Shown here: positions 34,848-46,444 of the stretch, in pieces
Position numbering within the stretch: position 1 is the first letter of the stretch
Layout: each line of letters opens with the position of its first letter
Notes under the pieces: generated by a model
Told to the model about the DNA's origin: nothing
Database searches by the model: none
What the model saw: the letters and a program-made list of their open reading frames with translations, nothing else
Assembly: GCA_015039365.1 (NCBI GenBank)
Contig: WION01000020.1
Span: forward strand, 310,001 to 374,000
Source: Amanita rubescens
Taxonomy: Eukaryota > Basidiomycota > Agaricomycetes > Agaricales > Amanitaceae
Length of the DNA: 64,000 nt
Reading direction: 5' to 3'
Made by a program: the position numbers and the translations under genes

Positions 34848-36656
34848 TCATAACCTACAAGTCTGTTCACACATTATCAGTACAATCATAAACAACCAAA
34901 ACACTACAACACACAGAGGCTGCAAACTCCTAATTCCCCATCTCTCTGCCACTGCACCTGTCATGAATGGTAACAGTGCACTCCCTGCTTGACCAACACC
35001 TGCTAACCATCCAATGGCACCAGTGAGTATCCATGGAGGGAGAACCTTCCCAGAGTGATTCATTGTAATAGGGTACATCGGCCCGAGGAGGAGACCAATG
35101 ATAGATACAAATATAGCATCCCCCACGAGTGAAGGGGTAAACCAGATGAGAAGTTCGAGGCTAACAAGGATGAGAGAGTAGGTGGTATAGTGGACAGACG
35201 AATGCGTACCCAATAGCAAGGACACCGTAAATGAAAATGACACGTCGTTCGCCGACCTTTTTGTTGACCCATAGTAATACAATACGGCCTGCTGTCAGAC
35301 CTGTCGCAAGTAATTGGTTTGTCTATCAGTGCTGACGGAAATATTGGCTCGTACCTCCGAAGAAGCCGGACGATATGTATCCAGACGAGGGACCTCCATG
35401 GCGAACTTTAACAATGAACGTAACAATCCAGCCTATAGCAAAATCAACATTGGCATGATGCCGAAAAAAGGTAATTTGACCTCCGATTGTGACCTCCACA
35501 CCAACGTAAACGAGTAAGAAAAACGCGAGGTAATGAACGGCTTTAGAGCGGACAATTTGCCTAAATGTGCTATCCTCTGTCGTACTCTTTGCAGTGGATG
35601 CTTGCCCGATTTCCGCGAGGCATTCTATTCGAACCGTAAGTTTGAGTCCCGGTCCTGGCTCGGAGTTGCTTACCATCTTGCGTTCTGAATCCAAACACAG
35701 CAGCCAAAATGGCCATATTCGAGATTGCAATTCCAACAGAAACAAGATAATGGTAAGACCAGTGAGGGACATGAGAAAACCGTGTTGAGACGAGGGGTGC
35801 GCAGAGGGCACCTGCACCTGTATACGAAATGGACAGGGGCGAAAGGAAGATATGAATGAAGCCACGCACCGTATGCGGCATGTAGAATTCCCATTTTAGT
35901 GTGCGCGTTATTTTTTAGGATGGCGACGTATCCATTTGGGAGAGCGTCCTATGGCGGCAGTCAATTTCAAGACCAAAGGAAGAAAGAAACAGTGACGCAC
36001 AAGCTGGGCCATTCCCATTCCGTTAAAGGTGAATGACATGACGTATACTGGGAATGCGGGCGCGGATGATTGGATGGAATATCCCATCACGGGGAGAATG
36101 CTACCTGCGATAGGGTGAGTTGAGAGTAGTAACGAGATCCTTGCGGTATACCAATCAAAAGCGACTGTGGGGTAGCCCGATCGTCAAAGTTTGGCATACG
36201 TAAATTTGGTAATCTAACGCACCTTCCCAAGTCCTAGCTTGTCCGAAAGCGGTACGACCAACAACGCTCCCATTATAAATCCCTGTGCCACAAAACATCT
36301 TGGTCAGCCCCAGCAAGAATTCGATGAGTCGCGACACCTACCACACACGCAAACACAAATATGAGGGAAACAACGATGTAGCTCACCCCGTACACGCTCT
36401 GAATCCTAGGCAACAATGGACCGGTACTGCCATCGTTCCATCCGACGAGGAAAATAGTCAAGCAGAGGGAGAGGAACTGGATCCGTTCTCTCTTGACTTG
36501 TTTTGGAGTTTGCGCAGGCGGCGGGTGTTCGGAGCTCAAGCCCAAGCTGTTGTGATTACGATCACCGGATTGGGATGGAGTGACGGTCGAGCGATCTACT
36601 ATATCGACTTTCGAACCAGTTGTGTTGAGCACGTTGAGTTCAACGCCCGAACTCAT
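34848..36656 (-). CDS. Major facilitator superfamily transporter
   Basis: Starts MSSGVELNVLNTTG at 36656. The first membrane segment ends in VGWNDGSTGPLLPRIQ, typical of the fungal MFS group related to bacterial fucose permease and yeast Bsc6. Later blocks are GFIMGALLVVPLSDKLGLGK, FPVYVMSFTFNGMGMAQ, KMGILHAAYGAGALCAPL, YVGVEVTIGGWIVTF and SSGYISSGFFGG. The end is GAVAERWGIRSLQP and a final membrane segment before the stop at 34848. About eight introns interrupt the gene, and most joins are in phase. The join near 36110-36210 is uncertain and may need a GC donor. The substrate is unknown. It sits beside GST and ACR3 genes, so export of a toxic compound is possible but not shown. Confidence 0.82.
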
Positions 36657-37164
36657 TTTTTTCTCTTGGAAAGCGCAGCAGCAGGAGGATCAAGAACCCA
36701 GGCTCCAACGGTCCGATTTTATGGATTCGGGACACTCTTGACTCGAATGACGGCCATTCAACGTAATCAAACCAGTGGCAGTGAACTTCGGAGATGTGTT
36801 ACGAAATCACTAGCTTGGCACGTGCCCTTTCTATTTAAATGCACCATATGATGCTTGTCCATTTGTCAAACGCCGCTCATGTCATTGGCCATCTAGCCTT
36901 GCTTTTCACAGAGGTTCAATCACTCTACGGATCATCCTAATATGAATAAGGGGCTTACTTGATTTTTATTCAAATAATGATCAAGCTCCGTTGTTGCCAG
37001 CTGGACAATGACTTTTCGAATGAATTCATCAAAAACCCGTCATATCCGAGAACCCCGTGAGAAATCAGAACACCTCGACAACGTGTATTACGGCGCAGCG
37101 TAAGATGCTCCGGGCTACTGATAATGACGTCAAGAAAATACGAGGAGGATGAGAGGAGATGATG
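36657..37164. other. Intergenic region upstream of the MFS gene
   Basis: Should contain the MFS promoter (minus-strand gene). No gene supported. Confidence 0.35.
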
Positions 37165-37590
37165 CGATTATTCTCCTTTCTAAACACACTCGTCGATATA
37201 TGCGTAGAACACCATGGCGTCCCCTTAAGAAAAATTTCCCTAGATCCATATCTTGAATATACGCAAGCCTAGTCGCGCCTCCAAAACGATCCTCGTTCAG
37301 CAAAAGGGGTGACATAATACATTCGCGAGAGGAGACGTGACAAGGTCGGAGCGTCCTTGGCACACTCGCATTGTCAAGAGATGAAGTTCATCGTTTGACT
37401 TCAACTAGGTGGGAAGACAGCAGACAGCGCGCAAAAGAGAAAGAAAGCGCGACGTGCCTGCAGTCCACCATCGCAACTTTGCAAGCAGACTCGACGCGCA
37501 ATCTGCTACGGTCAGTGTACGAAGTCTCGAGAACGACCTGATTCCGAGAACGCCCTTTTGGGTGAAAATGTGTGAATTATTCCCTTCGTG
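37165..37590 (-). pseudogene. Degenerate copy of the 3' part of the RING gene at 42852-44902
   Basis: The plus strand here matches 42735-43110 in order. Shared landmarks are ATATATGC, CTTGAATATACGCAA (37252 and 42859), GTCGCGCCTC, AACGATCCTCGTTC.GCAAA, the GAAAGAAAGCGC intron segment and the exon segment near 37500. The copy covers the RING exons and 3' region but has many differences and no open frame. It lies just upstream of the GST gene, about 5 kb from its source. Confidence 0.7.
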
Positions 37591-37684
37591 AGTAGCTTCG
37601 CGGCACAAAGGTCGCAAACTCCGGCCGCTGCTGGTCCATGCCGGCAGTACTATGCAGTGCAGTAATGTATATGGTAGTCTACTA

Positions 37685-37717
37685 ATTCAAATTGATTTTG
37701 ATTTTCCTTTCACACGC
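37685..37717 (+). promoter_or_regulatory. Shared upstream motif of GST and ACR3
   Basis: The 33-bp stretch beginning ATTCAAATTGATTTTGATTT and ending CCTTTCACACGC lies about 70 bp before the GST start. The same sequence in the same orientation relative to the gene occurs upstream of ACR3 (complement of 40787-40825). Its position fits a core or proximal promoter element, possibly a stress-response site. Confidence 0.55.
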
Positions 37718-37787
37718 AACATCCAGAATCCACACCATCTGCTTGCTCAACCTTTCCTTCCCCACGTGTTACTCGACCTTCATAACC

Positions 37788-38591
37788 ATGACCTTAAAAC
37801 TCTATGGTTCCCCCACCTCCACCTGCACTAAACGCGTAGCCACTGTTCTTCACGAGAAGAACGTCCCCTTCGTGCTTGTCAAAGTCGACATGTCGAAGGC
37901 TGAGCATAAATCTGAAGAGCACCTGAAGATTCAACCGTTCGGTCAAGTTCCAGTTCTTGAGGTACCGCAGATGCTGTTCGACACGATGCACCTATTTCTG
38001 ACATCCATCTCTAGGATGATGGTTTCTTTCTTTATGAGAGCCGTGCCATCGCTCGCTATATCGCGATCAAATATGCCGGCCAGGGTACACAGCTTATCCC
38101 AACCGATCCCAACGATCAGGCCCTCTTCGAGCAAGCTACCTCCATTGAAGCCTTCAATTTCAACCCGTATGCAACCGGAATTATTTGGGAGAAATTTTCC
38201 AAGAAGTATATGCGTTTATAATACGTGCCTTTGGTGCATATTACTGAATTCAGTCTGCAGGCATCGGGGCTTACAAATAGATGAAGTGCAGGCTGAGAAT
38301 CTTTCCATTTCTCTCAATGCCAGGCTAGATGCCTACGAGAAAATTTTGAGCAAACAGAAGTACCTTGCGGGCGACGAGCTCACCCTCGCTGACCTCTTCC
38401 ACCTTCCTTGCGGTGCTAAGCTTTACGTGGCTGGTCAGGGTGACTTTATCGACAAGAGGCCTAACGTGAAGAGGTATGCAGGCTATTTTCCGTGAGTTAG
38501 TATCTAACCCATTCATTCTAGGTGGTTCGAGGAACTCACCAATCGCGAATCGTGGAAGGCCGTCAAAGATGGTGTAAATTCAACAGCTTAA
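37788..38591 (+). CDS. Glutathione S-transferase
   Basis: Model: 37788-37961, 38015-38205, 38261-38473, 38522-38591, all in phase, about 215 residues, the usual GST length. The N-terminal thioredoxin-fold domain starts MTLKLYGSPTSTCTKRVA, with PFGQVPVLE and the glutathione-binding ESRAIARYIA segment. The C-terminal helical domain has YLAGDELTLADLFHLP and ends in RWFEELTNRESWKAVKD. It resembles the phi/theta-like fungal GSTs. It conjugates glutathione to electrophiles in the cytosol. The start follows directly after the shared promoter motif. It is convergent with ACR3. Confidence 0.93.
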
Positions 38592-39146
38592 ATATGGCGT
38601 CCCGGGTCCAGATTGTACGAAGTATGAAGTTGTACATTATCTAGGCTATCGGTTATGTGTTACGCATTGATCACTGAACATTTACGATGAGTCGCGCCAA
38701 CGCAATGTCCAGGGTTATGGTTGCGCAAAGGCACTGCTTGCATTTGTCATGAAATCAACTAGACAATGCCAGTATATTGATCTAGTAAGCAAGCTAACAC
38801 CATGAGCGACTTTAATACTGGCCGTTATGTTAAGCAAAGTAAGCCGTAAGCTTGTTGAGACCCATGGGTTTCTGCGGGGCTGAACGTTAAGCGCCCAGCG
38901 CTGGACAGCTCCCCTTCAAGTTGTTCGATGAGCCATTGAAACTTACATGGGAGATCGTGACTTGTGAGTTTTTCGGTGACGTTGACTCAACTGCCGACCA
39001 AACACTGAACAACAGCCACGTTTTACCAATTATGTCGAAGTGCCACTGCGAGATGTACATTCACGCACAGCGCATTATATACTACGCCTAAATAATTACA
39101 TGCCATGTATGTCTTATTTAATCGTTGTACAAGATGCTAATCCGAC
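38592..39146. other. Intergenic region between convergent GST and ACR3 genes
   Basis: Holds the 3' ends of both genes. No further gene is supported. Confidence 0.4.
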
Positions 39147-40542
39147 TCAAACAGACTCAGCTTTCTCTATTTCTGTGCTCTCGGTTCGCTGCCGTTTGTG
39201 TGCCCAGTTCAGTTTCTTTCTCAACCACAGCGCAACCCACGTTAAGCTCAAAAGCACAGGGACCTCGACCAGAGGTCCAATTGTCGCTGCGAGTGCTTGA
39301 TCTGAGTTGACCCCAAATACGGCTATGGCTACCGCGATCGCAAGTTCCTGTGATCAAGGTTGTTAGAAGCGAGCTGGTAAGACGGAAATAAGACAGACAA
39401 AATTATTGCTACCGGCTGTGAATGCCTGAACTACCGCCATTTCGTACCCAAATGTACCAGACGCCTCTTTTGTCAAATAATACATCAAGGCAAAAGCGGA
39501 AGTCCACATTATCAAGAAATAAAGGATCATGGGCACGAAAACCCTGAAAACTGGTCCTAAATTCTTAATAACATGGTGTCCTTGATATGCGAATAAGACC
39601 AAGATGGTGTAGAGCAAACCAAGTAACGAGAGTGTCGAGAACACAGGGAGAAAGCGCTCTTCAAAGAATTTTTTGCTTGTCGCTAACCGAACACCATAAC
39701 GGGTGATAATGCCGAGGACTAGCGGGATTCCAAGGTACTATAATTCGAGGTGTAAATTTAGTATCTTTGAAACTAAAACTTGAATAGCTCGTGACTTACT
39801 ATAAGGACTGAGATTGCAACGCTGCCATATGATACATGTATGCCATGCTGGTGCCCTATTACGTTGATAAACAGCAGAGCATAGGGTGAATAGAGGATGA
39901 TTTGAAGAATCGAGTTTATGAAGACCAATATGGCGCAGTAGTTACTTTCCCCTTTTGCGAGCTGATTCCATATCAGAACCATGGCTATGCATCGCGCAAG
40001 TCCAACGAGGATGACTCCGGTGCGGTACGTTGGAAGGTCCGGTAAACACGCCCAGGCTAATCCGAGCATTACCAGTGGGCCGAAAAACCAGTTGAGTATC
40101 ATCGAAATTCCAATATGTACCCAAATCCGCGATGAGGAAAATATCTCCGGTAATTTCTCATATTGCACCTTCGCAAGGATAGGCCACATCATTACTATGA
40201 GGCCAATGGCAATCGCTAAAGCGGTAAGATATAAGTAGATTGATCAAGGGGACAAAAAGTCATTAGCACTGACGGACGGAGACGCTGTCGAAGCGGACAG
40301 TGTCGAACGCATGTTGTACGTTTGGGCAGAATTCGCCAATAACAACCCCCACAATCATCACCACAATAATGAGCGGAGATAGAAGACGATCCTGAATGCT
40401 CAATCCGAGAAAAATTCCTGTCACATCTAGTTCAGAAATGCGGTAGTAGAATGCAACTAGTATTGTACATACCCCGACTCGGCACTAGCTCTTGTGTGGA
40501 ATCAGCTTGTTCGGAATTTCTTGTTCGACTTTCATAATCCAT
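39147..40542 (-). CDS. ACR3: ACR3 arsenite efflux transporter
   Basis: Exports arsenite across the plasma membrane by proton exchange. Starts [17 protein letters not shown] at 40542. After an intron come [17 protein letters not shown] and the segment around [23 protein letters not shown], where the intron splits the proline codon. Next are [20 protein letters not shown] and [20 protein letters not shown], the ACR3 motif with the conserved cysteine. The C-terminal half includes [39 protein letters not shown] and [17 protein letters not shown], with the stop at 39147. About ten membrane segments are evident. Length and order match yeast Acr3. Three copies of an upstream motif lie at 40611-41018. 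Confidence 0.93.
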
Positions 40543-40610
40543 TGGAGGCGGTAGAGAGGCAGCGTGTGCAATCAAACACGTCAAAGTGTTGACTTTATAT
40601 AACGTGACAG

Positions 40611-41018
40611 AAAACCAAAATCAATTTGAATATCGATGTTCTGTGTATGTCGCGGTGGTATGTTATCGGAATTGAATAGGATTTTTTTTTTTTGCTACAC
40701 ACCCTGAGGTATAATCCTTGCGTGGAGTCTGGACTTGACTTTTTCGCTTCACCTGCTGAATCCACTGTGGCAGAGGGTTGGAGTGTGCGCGTGTGAAAGG
40801 AAAATCAAAATCAATTTGAATATCGATCATCGCTGTAGGCGGAACGTTATTCAGGATCAAGCACAGTAGTACAACATTAAAGTAGCATATTGTCCCACAT
40901 TTCAAGGCACATTCTCTTGCTTAGAACTAAAATTTCTTGAATCCATCGTGGAACGTGTGCGTGTGAAAAGGTTTAATCGAAATCAAACTGGAAAATCAAA
41001 ATCAATTTGAATATCGAT
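40611..41018 (-). promoter_or_regulatory. Tandem promoter repeat upstream of ACR3
   Basis: The motif whose complement reads ATCGATATTCAAATTGATTT ends at 40637, 40827 and 41018 on the plus strand, a spacing of 190 and 191 bp. The second and third copies are preceded by a GTGTGCG.GTGTGAAA stretch and a TGAATCCA.{1,2}GTGG stretch, so the whole 190-bp unit is repeated. The GST promoter carries one copy in the same orientation relative to its gene. Confidence 0.6.
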
Positions 41019-41165
41019 TTTCGCATTACTGCCGCAGGGCTAGTAGTCTGCGTAACTCTGACTAGCAGACGATACAATGAGAACATGGCTTTACAGGAAT
41101 CTGCCAAGCCCATCAATTGGTATCAAAGCAAAGTTATCAATATTACAATCCGATAAAGGACAAGA

Positions 41166-42008
41166 TCATGTATGGTCCCAAGGAATGTCATGCACTCCAA
41201 TAGAATAATCCATAGTCGCATCCCCACTCCCCCTGGATACCTGCCCTGAGGGACACGGCATCGCGATCGCCACCACAACCTTAATGCTCTTATGCGGAAG
41301 TGGCCCCCTAGGTTCCTCTCCTCTACCTTGCTGCTCGTCCTGGATCGCTTCGCTGACCGGTGTCCACCGGTGGCGGCAACACATGCACCGGTCAGTTATA
41401 TGGCGAGAGGCGGGGTTCGTTGCATCCCTTCCGCAACACGTCTCTTCCCGGGACACCACCGCAGCGATAGGCTATCAAGCAAATGTTAGCGTGTGACCAA
41501 TATAACGCACGGTGCTGGTACTATATGCCGCGAGCAGCACCCGTTTATCATCGCCCAACAACCCCTGAGATAACACTGACACTACTCACTGTGATATCAC
41601 CCCAGCATAATGGGCGTTCCATGCTCCTTTCCGCTCCGCAAGGCATAGCAGTGAATATTCCACAAGTTTCGGCTTCTCGCTGAGCAGTGGTAGCTGAGGC
41701 ATTCCTCTCCTCACGCGCCCCACGTCGGGCCCCACACCGAGCCCTAACATATCAGCGAGAATGAGGTAGTGATCTTCTCTCGTTTCAGAATCTGTCTGCT
41801 GCCCTGGCATCCCTTGACCACGACGTCGACGACGAGCAGCGTACATCAGCCTCCTCCCGAATATTGAAAACATCGTCAAGGACAATAGTCCAATAAGAAC
41901 GAGAGACACGACGAGCGCGGGTGAAGTCAAGCCGGCGTACCCGCCCGTGTTACCGCCGTTGTCGCTGATTCCGACGTCAACTCTGAGCCCCATCGCGGTA
42001 CCATCCAT
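41166..42008 (-). CDS. Single-pass membrane protein of unknown function
   Basis: Starts MDGTAMGLRVDVGISDN. One strong membrane segment, VVSLVLIGLLSLTMFSIFG, is followed by a basic cytosolic stretch (YAARRRRRG). The body continues with LSEKPKLVEYSLL. A downstream frame with KVVVAIAMPCPSGQVS and SIGVHDIPWDHT ends at 41166 and looks like the C-terminal exon. The join near 41440-41590 is not in phase in any simple way that I found. The pattern (N-terminal ectodomain, one membrane helix, soluble tail with xVVAIxMP) resembles small membrane proteins I recall from agaricomycetes. No function can be assigned. Confidence 0.5.
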
Positions 42009-42851
42009 TCGCTGGGAAGCACCAGGAGATTCGATCTGGCCATACTAGAAGGTGGGACCGGGGCCATCCTTGATTATTTGCTTTTTTTTTAGCTGGCGGT
42101 GAGCGCTTGAGCGCATTGATTGAAGAACGGCTTGGTTATTTCAGTTATCATGACGTACACGACTAGTAGGGTTATGGAAACCCGTGATGTGAAGGCCTTA
42201 CCATGTGTGTCCACCGTCATGAGTATCGTTGCTATACCCTTTCTGTGTATGTACCTTGAACCTCTTATATTTAGGTTAGCAAATTTCACACACCATTGAA
42301 TGATAACACAAGGGCAATCCATCCTTTTTAAGTAGCGTGTGCAGATGCTGATACATGCTTGAGAGCAGTGCTTGCTTATTATTGGGATCTTTTTGAACCC
42401 GCACGAACTGTCCAGAATCGAGAGATATAGCGCCTCTGGCCTGAGGATGGGCTCAAACTGGAGGACGCCCTTCTGGGGAGAAAACGGGTGAGATAATCTT
42501 GGCTATCTCTCTTCGTGTGAGGTATTACAACCAAAGATCAACCCGAGGCAGAGTCTTTCTTGATGGGAAACGCGGTGAGTCCGTTGCAGACTTGGGCAGC
42601 TAGCGGGAGCAGACGACTTGCAATTGGTTTTTTGGCGGGCATAACGACACGTGACATTGACAGCCGGGTCAGGAAAAAAGGAGCTCCATTTGACGCGAGA
42701 AAAATAGTGAAATACAATACAATTTTTCTTTCTTTCTGAACAAATACACTCTCCGATATATGCACGGAATTTCAAAAAAAAAAAAGATATACACTGTGTG
42801 GAAAAACACATCATCGCGTCTACTTCAAGAAAAAAGGGGAGTCCAACGAAT
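42009..42851. other. Intergenic region 3' of the RING gene
   Basis: No gene supported. It contains a poly-A-like run near 42776 in the RING gene's 3' region and sequence partly shared with 37540-37590. Confidence 0.4.
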
Positions 42852-44902
42852 CTATGTCTTGAATATACGCAAAAGTCGCGCCTCGGTAACAATCCTCGTT
42901 CGGCAAAGTGGACATTCACGAGAAGAAGCCATAACGAGATCAGAGCATTCCCGACACATGGCGAGATGTCTAGTAGAAGTTGTCGTTTGAACCAAAAAAA
43001 AATCAAAAGCACAAAAGAAAGCGCAACGTACCCACAGTCCACAATCGCAATATTAGCTTCATCGTCTTGACATACGACGCATAACCCGTTACGATCAGTA
43101 TACGATGTCTTTCCGGGTGGAGAACGACCCGCCACCGACGCAGGACGAAGAGGTGGCGAGGACGACGATCCAGTGTGTAAATGTGGCGACGAGGCGCCCT
43201 CTCTTTCCTCTTTATTATGATCAGCAACGCCTTCCTCATCTTCGTGTTCATGTCCATGCTCATGCTGTTCCGTGCGTTCGCCCTCCACTTCCTGCTGCAT
43301 GCTCTCTCTCATTTGCTCCCTAAACATCTCCTCCTCTTCCTCATTCGCCCGCCTCGCTCGTTCCCTTACCGCCTTCTCATTCTCAACGAGCACTAACACC
43401 CGTTCGACCAAATCGCTCTTTTCGAGTACCATAGTTGCATTGACGTTAACGTGGTTGGAGAATAAGAGGGCTTTGAGGGACTGAGATGGAGAGGGATCGA
43501 ATATCTTCTGGTTCCATAGAGAGAAGAGCATCTAGAGTAGGCGGGGTCGATTGGCGTTGTGACTTGGGGTCGAGTTTGTGTGTTTGCACTTTGGGAAGAC
43601 GGAGGGATATTATCAGAATCCTGTGGGCGAGTTTGGCGCCGTGGTTGAGGCGGCGTAGGACGAGTAGAATTTTGCGGCGCCGGCGGGTTTTGAGGCGGAG
43701 GGTGTGGAGGGTGAGGAGGGGACGTGTAAGCATATTGGTATGTTGGCGGAACACCATAGTTGTAATAATCAGGGTTCTGGCGGATAACCCAACGATATGT
43801 GGTGGTGGTTGTGCACGTAAGGCGGGCTACCCCAGTGGAATTCGGGACGAGGCGGTGGTGGTGGCGGCGGCGGAGGAGGAGGAGGAGGAGGACGGTAGTG
43901 AGGGTGTGAATAAGACTGATGATGATCGGGTCTGGGCGGTGGTGGCGGTGGCGGCGACGGTTGTGGATGATGACCTGGATACTGATAATGATTGTGTTGT
44001 TGAGGACTGGTGTCGATTTGAACGCGGCTCTTGCTGTTCTGGGGGTGTCGGGTATGGTGGATCGGGCTCGAGATCGGGTCTTGAAAACTCGGGCCGTGAT
44101 TGCGTGCGTGGCCTTGGCGGTAGATTAGAAGTAGGCCGGGTGTTGGTAGTATAAGTTTCTCCAGATCGTGAGAAGAGACCTCGTGGACGGGCAGCGCCTC
44201 CTGCGGTCCGGTCAGGTACGGAATACTTTCTATAGAACCTCTGAGAGAGCGTCAGAGGGTAAGGAGATAGATGTGATTTAATGACAAACTTCGTTATCTG
44301 GTGGCAAGCAGCCATTCGGGCCCTAATCTTGCTTAGCATCCCAACCCACGAAAGAGTCATATGACATACTCTAGCACTCAGAACTGCCTCGATGACGTCT
44401 TCCTTTTCGATGGCATGGTCAATTCTAACATCATATGCATTCGCATACTTTCTCAATTTTGATAGAGGTAGAGATTTCAGATAGTTCTTTCCAGCAGCCG
44501 TTACTGTGATGGTACTCCCGTCAATACGAGGCAGCAGCCGGTCCATAAAGAAGACGTACTTTGTAAGAATTCAGAACAGAAGGCGCAAACGTTCACAACG
44601 TCATATCCTGAACCCGTGCGTATATTTGTCCCTGCCTCCGCGCCAACTGTCCCATAACGAGGCATCAGCGCCTGATAATCGGAGCATGCCGAACAATATT
44701 GGTAGCCTATCTCGTCAAGATCAATCAGTTTCCATTTTGTCTCTACACTGCAGGGATACGCACCGCAATGTTGACACTTCCTGGACCTCGTAAAGATGAC
44801 GTTAAACTCTTTATTGCACTTCCTGCACGCGCTGGAATTGACGGGGAGACCCTGTATGGGCGGTGGAAGTCCACTAAGGAGTGGCATACCTGATTCCGAC
44901 AT
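42852..44902 (-). CDS. FYVE-like/SAP/RING E3 ubiquitin ligase, RNF34/RFFL-like
   Basis: Starts MSESGMPLLSGLPPP. A FYVE-like zinc finger follows with CRKCNKEFNVIFTRSRKCQ, CGAYPC, YCSAC and VCAFC pairs. After an intron (44500s) comes a SAP-like helix pair, SLPLSKLRKYANAYDVRID with AIEKEDVIEAVL. A long proline/glutamine/histidine-rich linker follows, then a Glu-rich coiled coil (RRANEEEEEMFREQM). A C-terminal RING begins LCVVCQDDEANIAIVDCGH and continues MCRECSDLVM and CPLCRTRIV before the stop at 42852. This order matches RNF34/RFFL (CARP) ligases, which act at endosomal membranes. The proline-rich linker needs one or two small introns that I could not fix with certainty. A decayed partial copy lies at 37165-37590. 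Confidence 0.8.
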
Positions 44903-45069
44903 TGTGCTGGCGGTAAGGAAGAAAGAACTAGTAGAAGGCTCTAGATGATTGCACTGCACCGTTCTGAGATGCTTACGTTATGAATGATCTGATAATTTAT
45001 TACTAAGCTCGATTACAATTGGTATAGGTACGAGGGGTAACAAAAATTGTTGCTACGGAGGGTCCTAGA

Positions 45070-45494
45070 TCATGTTGCTGGATCGTGTAGCACAGCAAGA
45101 AGATACCGTTCGTCTGCAATCAACCAACGTCAAGTCCCAAAGTACTCCTAATCCGAGTGTGTACAAACCTGGTGCAATCATCAATTCATGCCGTCTCGTT
45201 CGTATTCTTACAAACCGAACATCGTCCTAATGAACACGTCAGCCGACATTACATAGACTCAAAGCAAATCTTACCCCGTCTGTCTCCCCCGCGTGTATCT
45301 CGTCCAGCCCACCTTGTACACTCTCCACTATTCTCGCAACAACACCAGCATATCGTTTTCCCTGTTCGCCTTCGAATATGACGCCAGAATGCCGTATCAT
45401 GCTCACCGGGTGTGATCGTGAGAGAAGCATGTACCCCAGGACAGACCGGATGAGAAGAGAGCATAGACAGCGTCTGCTCAAACTCTGGCGACAT
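45070..45494 (-). CDS. Roadblock/LC7 dynein light chain
   Basis: About 106 residues, the usual roadblock length. Starts MSPEFEQTLSMLSSHP, then SVLGYMLLSRSHPVSMIRHS and GVIFEGEQGKRYAGVVARIV. After one intron comes DDVRFVRIRTRRHELMIAP and after a second DERYLLAVLHDPAT, with the stop at 45070. Both introns join in phase. Between SSHP and SVLG the frame changes by one base near 45450 and no intron fits there, so an indel error or a real frameshift is present. It acts as a dynein or Ragulator-type adaptor light chain. It is divergent from the Alba-like gene with 106 bp between start codons. Confidence 0.75.
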
Positions 45495-45600
45495 GGCAGG
45501 CAGCGAGCTTGATGTTGGCTGAGGTCGCGCGCCCCTTTGAGTGTCTTTGAGCGTTTCGAGCATGGGATTCTGGTTAGGGTTTGAATTTGCCGCGCCAAAC
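45495..45600. promoter_or_regulatory. Short bidirectional promoter between roadblock and Alba-like genes
   Basis: Only 106 bp separate the two divergent ATG codons at 45494 (minus) and 45601 (plus), so the genes must share or overlap promoter elements. No known operator was recognised. Confidence 0.45.
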
Positions 45601-46444
45601 ATGTCCGACTCTGACGCTCGCCCAATCCGAATCTCGTCCAACACAAAAATCAAGCCTTGCGTCACGTTTTCACTTGATTGGTTTGACGTTCGTAATAATC
45701 ATTTCTCTCCAGCAAAACGTTTTGCTAACTGTAAAACAGAACAACGATGACACACCGCTCGTTTTACATACATTACCCTACGGATACCTCGCTCCTGCAG
45801 ACAGAAAGGAAAAGGAAAAAGAACGAACCGAACCAGATACCCAAAACCCCGACACTGCACCCACCAAAAAGCCTCCACGCCAAGAAGCCTCCACCAAGAT
45901 AGTCACAACAAACGTCCCGCGTCTCATCTCCGTCGTAGAAATCATCAAACGCGAATTTTTAAGAAACCTCGCGATTCATCACTCCCCTCGACTCGCTGGA
46001 CTTCACCAATATACCGAGATTGGGTGTTTGGAAGACTTGCCAAAGCCTGTACAAGCTGAATCCTCGATACCATCGAGAGAAGAAGGTGAAAGAGAAGAAA
46101 CGGTGGACGAACGAGCCAAGGAAGTGGTACTAGCTTTGAGCGGTAAAAATCAGTAAGTTACCCCCCCCCTCCCCTCCGGAACATTTTTCTTTCTTACCGT
46201 CTATATAAAGTGTAAGAGAAACGCGAACGCCGTATATGAAAATCACGCTATCACTTAATGTGATACCATCACTGTTAGACCAAGGAGCGAGGTATGTATA
46301 TATCATGATCCCCTTCATCGTCGCGTTTGTTTTACCTTTCTGTTCAGCTATCAACCGCCAACTATTCGTAGAGTGTCCAAGTCGGCCAAGTCGCGGGCGA
46401 AAAAGAGAGCGCGGAGAACAGAAGGTTGCAGAAATGTCCGATGA
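45601..46444 (+). CDS. Alba-domain-like nucleic-acid-binding protein
   Basis: Starts MSDSDARPIRISSNTKIKPC, the IRISSNxKI opening of Alba proteins. After an intron (about 45661-45713) come QNVLLTVKQNNDDTPLVLHT and a charged low-complexity insertion. The core helix VPRLISVVEIIKREFLRNL and LHQYTEIGCLED follow. Later exons carry MKITLSLNVIPSLLDQGASY and a basic tail QPPTIRRVSKSAKSRAKKRA, with the stop at 46444. Introns at about 46153-46210 and 46293-46347 join in phase. Alba proteins bind RNA or DNA and include RNase P/MRP subunits; which one this is cannot be decided here. The first intron could instead start closer to 45690. Confidence 0.65.

Noticed and set aside
43486..44154. 222-codon plus-strand Arg/Gly/Val-rich frame
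   Set aside because: Antisense of the proline-rich linker of the RING ligase; its low-complexity composition is the mirror of CCN codons.
46156..46210. C-rich run suggesting an assembly gap
   Set aside because: The poly-C run lies inside an intron that joins in phase in the Alba-like gene, so no gap needs to be assumed.
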